Source: Takakia lepidozioides (lineage: Eukaryota; Streptophyta; Takakiopsida; Takakiales; Takakiaceae). From it: 64,000 bases of DNA. Under the pieces are notes generated by a model. That model saw only the letters and a list, made by a program, of their open reading frames with translations. It made no database searches and was not told the origin of the DNA. Numbering within the stretch: position 1 is the stretch's first letter; each line of letters starts with the position of its first letter. Below are positions 56,398 through 64,000 of this stretch, in pieces. The stretch is from assembly GCA_030704615.1 (NCBI GenBank), contig CM060732.1, positions 65,763,053 through 65,827,052 of the forward strand, given 5' to 3'. Made by a program: the position numbers and the translations under genes.

Positions 56398-58440
56398 ATC
56401 GATCACCAACCAAGGCCAACTTGGGTATCACTCCGGAGGAAAAATATTCAGGTATCAAACCAGATCTTTCACTCCTCCGTATGTTTGGTTGCAAGGTTTT
56501 TGTTCACATAGCCAAGGAAGACGTGGCATCTAAGTTATCTCCAAGGTCATTGAAATGTCTGTTTGTGGGATATGATGAGGAGACCAAGGGTTTCAGATGC
56601 TTTAGTCCTCACGGCAGAAAGGTGGTCATCACAAGGGATGTTCACTTTGATGAATCGAGCATGTCCAGCCTTCCAACATCCTCATCTTCACCTCCCTTAA
56701 GTGCTTCTTCAGATCCAAGTCCAATCATAAATGACAATTTGCAACCATGTCATCTACCCACTGTACTTGTTCCTGACCAAGCTTGCATTTCTCCCATCAA
56801 AGCTACACCTGCTGATCCTTCAACTCAAAGTGTCTCGGAGTCATGTCATTCACCACCTTTAGGTATTGAGGTGCCCACGACTTCGACAGAACCACTCATA
56901 CCAGAGTGGAGTCCAGACCAAAGGGTTGAAAATTCAGACGATGATAGAGATCTTGCAGGTGCACATGAGCAGCCGAGAGCAGGTATAAATTCCCCACTGG
57001 CTATTCCTAAGTTTGGAAGAACGATCATCCGGCCCATTCGATTCGATGACTACGTAGCAATTGTAGAAGCTAGTAAGCCACAAAAATATTTTGAGGCAAT
57101 TGGAAATCCGAAATGGCAAGCTGCGATGGATCAAGAAATGGCCTCAATCAAAATAAACTCCACATGGGTCTTAGTGGATTTACCGCCACAAAAACATCCA
57201 ATTACGGCAAAGTGGGTTTATAAAATCAAGGAAGGAGCTGACGGCAAAGGTGATACATTCAAGGCTCGTCTTATGGCTCGAGGGTTTGAACAAAGAGAAG
57301 GCATAGATTACGATGAGACCTTTGCGCCCGTTGTAAGTGGGGCACCTTATGAACACTTGTAGCCCTAGCAGCTCAATTTATAATTGGAAGATGTACCACC
57401 TATATATCAAGACGACATTTCTTAATGGGGATCTCAAAGAAGAAGTCTTCATGACTCAACCTGAGGGGTTCATGGGGCACGGGGAAGGAGAATAAGGTGT
57501 GCAGGTTGAACAAAGCCCTCTATGGGCTGAAGCAAGCTATGATAGTGTCCAAATTGAGTGGATCAAAGATCAATTACAGCAAAGATTCGAGATGATAAAC
57601 TTGGGGGAAATGTCTCATTACTTGATAATAGAATTTTTGTATCTCAGGGAGGGCATCTTCATGACACAGCGTGGGTACATCACCAGCTCGAAGGGACAAA
57701 ACTTATCATTGACATGGGTGATGAGCTTGCAGATGCTACCATATATCGGCAAATGGTTGGTAAGCTCATATATCTTACCAACACGAGACCTGACATCTCC
57801 TACTCTGTGGGTGTCGTTAGCCGCTTCATGAATAACCCGCAAGCACCTCATATGGAAGCAGTTAAGCACATTTTCAGATACTTGAAGGGGACAATTGAAC
57901 TTGGGGTTCTCTTCAAGAAACAAGGAACCTGCGAAATCGCATGATTCACCAACGCAGACTGGGCAGGTGACTAGGAAAATAAAATATCCACTACGGGGTA
58001 CGTATTTCAACTGGGAGGTAGTCTTGTAACGTGGTGCTCTAAACGTCAACCCACAGTGGCTCTCAGCTCTAGATACAGAGGCCGAGTACCGAGCCCTAGC
58101 CGAAGGGACGAAGGAATTGATTTGGTTGCAGCACCTATCCAACGAGTTAGGTATCTTCGGAGAAGAACCCATACGAATCTGGTGTGATAATATGAGTAGC
58201 ATAAAAATTGCAAAGAATCCAATTCTTCATGCACACACAAAACACATCGAGGTACACTATCATTTTGTGTGAGAGCAAGTACAATAAGGAATGGTGGATC
58301 TTGCACATGTATCGACTGGGGATCAAATAACAGATATCCTGACTAAACCTTTGGGAGAGTGGGATGCCGGTAGAATTCTACAAATCACTCTAGTAGAAAA
58401 TCGTTGGGGACTTCTGTGCCATGCCAATGCAATTAAGGAT
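56394..58440 (+). pseudogene. Copia reverse transcriptase and RNase H, broken
   Basis: 56,394-57,362 encodes the integrase tail (RMFGCKVFVHI, KCLFVGYDEETKGFRCF), a Ser/Pro-rich linker and the RVT_2 start (NPKWQAAMDQEMASI, TAKWVYKIKEGADGKG, FKARLMARGFEQREGIDYDE). Beyond 57,362 stops accumulate, and between the conserved ALYGLKQA-like segment (57,510) and IEWIKDQLQQRFEMI (57,555) the catalytic Y-V-D-D block is deleted. RNase H pieces follow ([19 protein letters not shown] at about 58,080; VSTGDQITDILTKPLG at 58,310). Confidence 0.85.
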
Positions 58441-58628
58441 AAAGGGCAAATTCCAAAAGCCATGTCCCAGGGAGTGATTACATTGCTCTTAAAAAAAAAG
58501 GATAGGGCCAACATAGACAACTATAGGCTAATCACTCTACTCGACGTGGCCTATAAGATCATCGTCAAGGCCTTGGCCCTTCACATCCAGCCCCTCCTTC
58601 CATACCTCATACGAATAGGGCAGGCAAG
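58430..58628 (+). pseudogene. LINE reverse transcriptase scrap
   Basis: About 60 codons in the frame ending the Copia sequence: QGVITLLLKKKDRANIDNYR and IIVKALALHIQPLLPYLI, the first RT block of a non-LTR element of the R-I-Q-P-L-L-P type. It directly follows Copia sequence and is cut at 58,628 by the Gypsy LTR. Confidence 0.78.
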
Positions 58629-58998
58629 TGTAACAGGGTAGAATCTAGAAGGTTCTAGATGAAGGAGGAAAGTTCCCTAGAAGTTTCCAGAATAATTAGG
58701 AAGGATCCTAAGAAGTTTGACTTAATGAAGTTTGACTTGAGGCTCTCAAGTCAAACCTCTAAGATATTCATATTATGGAGAATATGTCAAACCTAGGAAG
58801 GTTGACTTTAGGTTGTATCTTTGATAAAGTCATTGTGGAGAATATGTCAAACCTAGGAAGGTTGACTTCAGGAAGCTTTGACTTGAGGTACTAAAAGGGT
58901 ATATAAACCTGCAATGAAAGCCTAGAAGACATCGAGTTGTTTTGGGAAAAAGTTGAGAAGTACTTCTATTCTAGTTTGTTTAGATCCTGGGTGTTACA
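58629..58998 (+). repeat. 5' LTR of the Ty3/Gypsy element
   Basis: 370 bp from TGTAACAGGG to GGTGTTACA, ending in the short inverted repeat TGTAACA/TGTTACA. Contains two copies of GGAGAATATGTCAAACCTAG (near 58,777 and 58,837) and a TATA-like GGGTATATAAACC at about 58,898, a likely promoter. Confidence 0.88.
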
Positions 58999-58999
58999 A

Positions 59000-59012
59000 T
59001 GGTATCAGAGCC
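59000..59012 (+). promoter_or_regulatory. Primer binding site (initiator tRNA-Met)
   Basis: TGGTATCAGAGCC, complementary to the 3' end of plant initiator tRNA-Met, two bases after the LTR. Confidence 0.93.
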
Positions 59013-59157
59013 TAGTCTTTCTTAAAGTTGGGAGTGAATACATTCTTTAGGAGGATTCGATTAAGATGGTTTTTTTTTTAGAGATTTTTGTTGTTAATAT
59101 TTTTTTGTTGAATAGATAGTAGTGATAGTGCGTCATAACGATAGTATAAAAGTTTTA

Positions 59158-59600
59158 TGGATTTAAATCAACCCCCTTTCCGTGATTTTCTTTCGGAGTG
59201 TGAGTTTAAAATTATATGTCGTCGTAAAGCAAAAATTAGAGATATGATAATACAGAGATTTGGAGAGGGACAATATCAAGAAGTATTACAAAACTCATGG
59301 CCTGTCGTCTTTTCTATAATTAGAAATTGAAAGGTATATATATGTGTATATACATAGTTCATGGATCGAGGTAGACATTTTCCGCCTAATTTCCACCGCC
59401 AAATGTATTTAGTATCAATGTGCGCGTCATCGACAAACATCATCTTGTAAGATTTTTAGTTGCAGAATTTGGAGTAGAATTCATGAACCTTGTCATGAGT
59501 TCAAACGTCCCTTTTGTATTACCAATAGTCACGTATGGGATGGTTTGGGATTGCACTATTTACATACTATATTATGATAAGAAAATATAGATAGTATACA
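59158..59600 (+). other. Gypsy leader region
   Basis: Short frame from ATG 59,158 (MDLNQPPFRDFLSECEFKII) of about 56 codons, not recognised; the rest to 59,600 shows no motif. Confidence 0.45.
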
Positions 59601-59645
59601 TTAATTTTAGAAGACAAACACCACGAAGGAAGGAGTAGTGGAAAG

Positions 59646-60640
59646 ATGGTGGACAATGAAGAAATGGTGGACAACGCACACACTACTCATCAAGCCAATG
59701 ATCAGACGGTGTGGATAATGGAGCGCTTACACGAATTGCAGAATGCTCTTGTTACGATCCAACAACAAAACAACATATTGATGGAGGAGCTTAAACAAGT
59801 GAGATAATCAACCGCCCCGGGACTGGTTGCTGATGGGTCGGATACGTTACTGCAAAAGATGACCAAGACGTGCAAGGTCCAGCTGTATAAAGAAAGTCGC
59901 ACCATGGGAGTGCTAGAAGGATGGATTTATCGAATGGAGGTACATCTGTCATATTTTCCTACATCAAACGATTTGAACCACGGAATGTTCATACGATCTT
60001 TTCTACTCGACAATGCTTCAACATGGTTATAGACATGGGAGAGAAGAAAATGAGAACATTTATTATGGAGCACCTTGAAAGCGGAACTGCTCCCACAATT
60101 CAAGGCAGTAGATGCGGTTACAACTGCTCGAATGAAATTATGGAATTTGGAACAACGCGGGAGTGTGCAAAATTACATTGAAGATTCTTTGAATCTTTAG
60201 GTCCAAATCGAAGACATGAGACCTGCAGAAGCTTTAGACAACTTCAAAAGAGGATTGAAGAAGAAAATTCAAGGAGAGGTAATTTTACGCAACCCGGTTG
60301 ATGTCCACGAAACAATTTCATTGGCCCAAAAGATTGAAGGGACGCTACCAAGATACGACGAAGGTATACACGTTCCATTGAACCAATACAGACCAACGCC
60401 TATGGAGCTTGGAAATCTTTGAAGACGGGATAACTTCCAATACTCTCAAAGAAATAGGCCGGGAATTAGATATGGGGAAGATAACACACATCGGCGAATG
60501 AAATTGAATGACAAGGATGTGACCTCCTCAACATTCTCACGAACAGAAGGACAAAGGGAAACTAGACAATGTTACAACTGTGGAGAATACGGACATCTTG
60601 CAGCCAACTGTTGAAGTGGAAGGTACAATCAACAAACTCA
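59646..60640 (+). pseudogene. Gypsy gag
   Basis: Begins MVDNEEMVDNAHTTHQ with a coiled-coil stretch (ERLHELQNALVTIQQQNNIL). After a stop at about 59,805 the Retrotrans_gag capsid region follows (DLNHGMFIRSFLLDNASTW, LPQFKAVDAVTTARMKLWNL, PAEALDNFKRGLKKKIQGEV), then the zinc knuckle CYNCGEYGHLAANC at about 60,570-60,612. Stops at several points (for example near 60,030, 60,198 and 60,420), so it is inactive. Confidence 0.85.
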
Positions 60641-60769
60641 TTGAAGACCTTTTAACAGTTTAAGGAGAGGAGAAGATAACGAACATCACAATGAACAGGA
60701 AAACGAGGACAACCAGTAAGTAGACCTCGCGGTCTTACTGGTTCTACAAAGAAGATGAAAGGCGAGGGG

Positions 60770-61125
60770 CCCTACAAGGAAAAGAGGCAAATCAATCATG
60801 CGGGCAAGAAAGAGACACAGTTAATTGTGGCAGATGGAACCTTGGAAGGTATTCATGTGAGAGTGTTGATAGACCCTGGGGCAACATAAAACTTCTTATC
60901 TAGAAAGGCTGCCTTGAAACTAGGACTCCGCTTAGAAAATGATGAAAGAGATGAAGTAGAAATGTCAAATGGACATACAGAGGCCATTGAGACACTACCT
61001 AAAAACATAGAGTTGTCGATTGGTAAATATAAAGAAACTTTATAATAGCGAGTGGTCAGACTGGCTCGATATGACGTAATATTAGGCATGCCTTGGATGG
61101 AATCTCACAACCCTGATGTTGATTA
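60770..61125 (+). pseudogene. Gypsy aspartic protease
   Basis: RVLIDPGAT at about 60,862-60,888 is the active-site motif (usual D-S/T-G-A, here D-P-G-A) immediately followed by a stop, then NFLSRKAALKLGLRL and YDVILGMPWMESHNP, the retropepsin C-terminal landmark. Inactive. Confidence 0.82.
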
Positions 61126-61290
61126 GCGTCCAAAGATAGTCAAAACCCAGAAATTGAAACATATGGGGAGATCGAGTGAGTACACCATATCGAAACCTAC
61201 CATCATTTGTTATAGGTATTACAGCTATATGTAAGAAAGACTTATTATTTGTAGGTTTAATAAGAGACGTGGAAAAATCCGAAAAAAGAC

Positions 61291-62560
61291 ATGAGTGAGG
61301 TCCCTATAGAATTACAGAGTGTATTGAAAGAGTTCAAAGATATTTTTCGAGATGACCTACCATCACGGTTTCCGCCAAAGAGAAGAGTAAATCATAAGAT
61401 TGAGGTTGTTCCAAGTAGTACTCCTTCTTGTAAAGTCTCTTATCGATTAGCACCAAACGAGTTGGAAGAATGTAAGGCTCAAGTCGAGGACCTACTATCA
61501 AAATGCTTTATAAGACCAAGTGTATCCCCGTATGGAGCAATGCGCATGTGCATTGATTATCGAGCACTCAACTAGCAGACAGTGAAGAACAAGTACCCGT
61601 TACCACGCATGGACAATCTATTTGACCAACTGCAAGGAGCAAAATACTTTACGAAGCTTAATTTGAGGAGTGGATACAACCAAATTCGAGTCGTTGATGA
61701 AGATGTATATAAGACCGCTTTCCGCACTTGGTATGGACATTTTGAATACATGGTTATGCCATTTGGTCTCACCAATGCCCCAGCCACATTCATGGGCCTC
61801 ATGAATTATATCTTTCGCCCATTCTTAGATAGATTTGTGATAGTCTTTTTAGATGATATTTAATCTATAGTAACAGACTTGTCGAGCATAGAAACCACCT
61901 CAAACAAGTATTACAAGTTCTCCGTGAGAATCAGCTATATGCCAAAGCATCTAAATGTGAGTTTGGAAAACAAGAAATAAATTATCTTGGGCATCGCGAA
62001 TTGAGGTGATGAGTGAGAAAATAGAAGCTATTCAGCAGTGGATAGCCCCTGAAGACATTACCCAATTAAGGAGTTTTATTGGCCTTACTGGATTCTACAG
62101 ACGATTTGTACGAGCATTCTCAAAGATTGCCCAACCATTGACAAATCTTTTAGGCAAAGGAATTAGATGGAAGTGGGGTACAGAGGAGGAGTTAGCATTT
62201 CAGGTCTTGAAAGATGCGTTGCTTCATGCCCCGATCTTGAAATGATATATGATCCGACAAAACTAATCAAGCTCTCGGTAGATGCGTCAGGCTCAACAGT
62301 GGGTGGGGTGTTACAACAAGAATGGGAAGACGGATGGCACCCAGTGACATATTTTTCTCGCAAATTGTTACCTACAGAACAAAATTACCATACAACTAAA
62401 CGAGAAGAATTGGCTATTGTTTTGGGTACAAAATATTGGAAGCACTATCTTGGAGACAAAGAGTTCATAGTGGAGACAGACCATAAATTGTTGGTGTACT
62501 TGGAGACACAGAAAGATCTATCGAAGAGACAGATTCGTTGGGCGGAGTGATGACAACAAT
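61291..62560 (+). pseudogene. Gypsy reverse transcriptase and RNase H
   Basis: Frames with SEVPIELQSVLKEFKDIF, the RT start PSVSPYGAMRMCIDYRALN (a block of about ten residues normally lying between G-A and R-M is deleted at 61,540), [35 protein letters not shown] and the catalytic VIVFLDDI at 61,841, then a stop. 62,006-62,245 is the connection domain; 62,250-62,550 is RNase H (KLIKLSVDASGSTVGGVLQQ, REELAIV, FIVETDHKLLVYL). In-frame stops at about 61,576, 61,861 and 62,243. Confidence 0.88.
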
Positions 62561-62682
62561 TTAACATGAAGATCGTCTATGTGGAGGGAAAACGGCAATT
62601 GGCGGATGCAATGACAAGGATGTCGTGCATGAACACATGGACAGAAATCAACATTCAACTCAATTGGTAGAACAAGATAGCG

Positions 62683-63651
62683 ATGGCTTCTAAAGATGAT
62701 GGGGAGATCATGGACGCTAAGAAGAAGGGCAAAGTGACAGAAGTTCGAGGGTTGGTATTCAAAGAAGGTAAACTTTGGATCCCTGATGAACCTGCATTGA
62801 AGACAGAAGTCTTGTTTGAAGCTCATGATACGGCGATAGCAGGACATGTTGGAGTTGAAAAAACATTTGAACAACTAAAACGAACATTTTATTGGCCGCG
62901 GATGCGAGATGAGGTGGAGGCGTACGTTCGAAGTTGCATGAAATGTCAACAAAACAAGTCAACAAACCGCAAGCCAGTAGATCTTTTACAACCACTACCA
63001 GTACCAAACAGACGTTGGGAACATATGAGCATGGATTTAGTTTGTGAGTTATCTCAAACCTCATCAGGATACGACACTATAGTGGTCTTTGTAGACAAAT
63101 TGAGTAAGATGATACATATCCGTCCCACCAGAAAATCCGTCACTGTACCCAAACTAGCCCGACTATATCTGGAAGCGGTCTATTCTCATCATGGGCTATC
63201 TAAAGTTCTCATTACTGACAGGGGTACCCAATTTACTAACTTGTTTTGGAAAAGCTTATTTGGTCTTTTAAAAACCAAATTAGCTATGTCAACAGCCTAT
63301 CATCCGGAGTCAGATGGACAGACAGAGCGAACGAATCGTACAATTGAAGACATGTTGCGGGTCTTTACGTTAGAAGAACAAGAAGAGTGGGATTGGTTAT
63401 TACCATTGGTAGAATTTTCATACAATAACTCGGTCAATGCGTCAACGAAAGAAACTCCTTTCTTTTTTATGTATGGCGAACATCCAAATGTGCCAACAAC
63501 TCTTACAAAGTTCAAGTTACCAAATGATGAGTTATTCAAGATAGCCGCGACTAACGCATTTGTGCAACAAATTCGACGAGGAGTATGTCAAGAGAAAAAA
63601 AAACTGATGGTTGCTCAAAATCGCCAAAAGCAGTATGCAAATGCACGTTGA
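62683..63651 (+). CDS. Gypsy integrase
   Basis: 322 open codons, the longest intact part of the element. HHCC zinc-binding domain (AHDTAIAGHVGVEKTF, then CMKCQQNK), and the catalytic core with MDLVCEL (first Asp), VLITDRGTQFTN (second Asp) and HPESDGQTERTNR (Glu). The C-terminal part continues in the next frame after a TGA at 63,649. Belongs to the polyprotein, so the first Met is not a true start. Confidence 0.9.
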   Translation: MASKDDGEIMDAKKKGKVTEVRGLVFKEGKLWIPDEPALKTEVLFEAHDTAIAGHVGVEKTFEQLKRTFYWPRMRDEVEAYVRSCMKCQQNKSTNRKPVDLLQPLPVPNRRWEHMSMDLVCELSQTSSGYDTIVVFVDKLSKMIHIRPTRKSVTVPKLARLYLEAVYSHHGLSKVLITDRGTQFTNLFWKSLFGLLKTKLAMSTAYHPESDGQTERTNRTIEDMLRVFTLEEQEEWDWLLPLVEFSYNNSVNASTKETPFFFMYGEHPNVPTTLTKFKLPNDELFKIAATNAFVQQIRRGVCQEKKKLMVAQNRQKQYANAR

Positions 63652-63654
63652 TGG

Positions 63655-64000
63655 GATGAGGAGTTTGCAGTTGGGGATCAAGTGTGGTTGTCTACAACCA
63701 ACTTACACATCATTGGATCACGAAAACTAGGGGCACGGTTCATTGGTCATTTTTCGATCATTAAACGTATTGGAGCAGTAGTATACAAGCTGGAGTTACC
63801 ACCACATATGAAGATCCACCCGGTGTTTCACGTTTCTCTACTACGCCGTTACGAACCTCGACCATCAATATTCAAAGATAATCAAGAACCACAACCTTTA
63901 CCAGAGTTGATAGACGGAAATGAAGAGTGAGAGGTCGACCGTGTTCTGAAAAAATGCACATACAAACGAGGGCGACATGAGGTGTTGGAGTATTTGGTTT
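63655..64000 (+). pseudogene. Gypsy integrase tail and start of chromodomain
   Basis: FIGHFSIIKRIGAVVYKLEL, KIHPVFHVSLLRRYEP (the integrase C-terminal signature), a linker, a TGA at 63,928, then EVDRVLKKCTYKRGRHEVLE, the beginning of a chromodomain, which places the element among chromoviruses. Chromodomains steer integration to marked chromatin. Cut by the window end. Confidence 0.85.

Larger units (their letters stand above)
54018..58440 (+). mobile_element. Degenerate Copia LTR retrotransposon
   Basis: Gag, protease, integrase, reverse transcriptase and RNase H in Copia order on the plus strand. TGTTGGAATTAACACACC at about 54,018 is a typical Copia LTR start and 54,018-54,420 could be the 5' LTR, but no second LTR copy is visible after 58,440, where LINE sequence begins; no primer binding site was recognised either. 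The 3' end appears lost. Coordinates of the left edge are tentative. Confidence 0.75.
58629..64000 (+). mobile_element. Ty3/Gypsy chromovirus, running off the window
   Basis: 5' LTR, primer binding site, gag, protease, reverse transcriptase, RNase H, integrase and the start of a chromodomain in Ty3/Gypsy order. The 3' LTR lies past the end. Multiple stops in gag and pol make this copy non-autonomous. It inserted into LINE sequence; GCAAG (58,624-58,628) should be its target duplication. Confidence 0.92.

Overview
The window is nuclear DNA of a land plant with a large, repeat-filled genome. Evidence: GT-AG introns, plant-type pentatricopeptide (PPR) motifs of the MYAKCG / DVVSW kind, PDF-motif exons like those of plant organellar single-stranded-DNA-binding (OSB) proteins, plant CACTA (En/Spm) transposase domains, and Copia and chromovirus-type Ty3/Gypsy elements. 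PPR style and repeat load suggest a fern or lycophyte rather than a flowering plant, but that is inference. Almost everything here is mobile DNA or its debris; no intact housekeeping gene was found.

1-2,434: a LINE remnant (RNase H and C-terminal region). 2,435-7,528: a complete CACTA-type element (element 1, 5,094 bp) with perfect 32-bp terminal inverted repeats and a GTG target duplication; it carries antisense PPR and OSB gene fragments and no transposase. 7,532-7,707 and 32,027-32,660 are two halves of a PPR/OSB-like sequence split by element 2 (7,708-32,026, 24,319 bp, target duplication TAT). Element 2 carries a TNPA-like gene whose coiled-coil exon runs in frame into an FCP1/NIF phosphatase domain (10,755-14,015), a recently broken tnp2 transposase gene (18,541-22,365), a small intact acidic gene head to head with tnp2 (17,877-18,511, minus), inserted LINE pieces, and a long array of PPR/OSB fragments. 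Element 3 (24,910-29,821, 4,912 bp, target duplication ATT) is a third CACTA element of another terminal-repeat family nested in that PPR array; it too carries PPR and OSB fragments and a tRNA-derived SINE.

32,660-43,700: a LINE reverse transcriptase fragment (minus, 34,827-36,110), a satellite with a unit of about 0.69 kb (36,376-38,362) and a decayed piggyBac-like transposase (39,758-40,512). 43,700-53,700 looks more genic but is only partly readable: two correctly phased exons of a plant SMP/C2-domain protein (50,986-51,808, minus), several unrecognised possible exons, a small tandem repeat and a second SINE-like copy. 54,000-58,440: a degenerate Copia element. 58,430-58,628: a LINE scrap into which a Ty3/Gypsy chromovirus inserted (58,629 to beyond the window end; 5' LTR, primer binding site, gag, protease, reverse transcriptase, RNase H, integrase and the start of a chromodomain are visible).

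The most notable pattern is a chimeric OSB-PPR cassette, exon-intron boundaries included, found in three separate CACTA elements with two kinds of terminal repeat and in the flanking host DNA. This is repeated capture and local amplification of organelle-targeted gene pieces by DNA transposons, combined with a transposon accessory gene that appears to have acquired a phosphatase domain.
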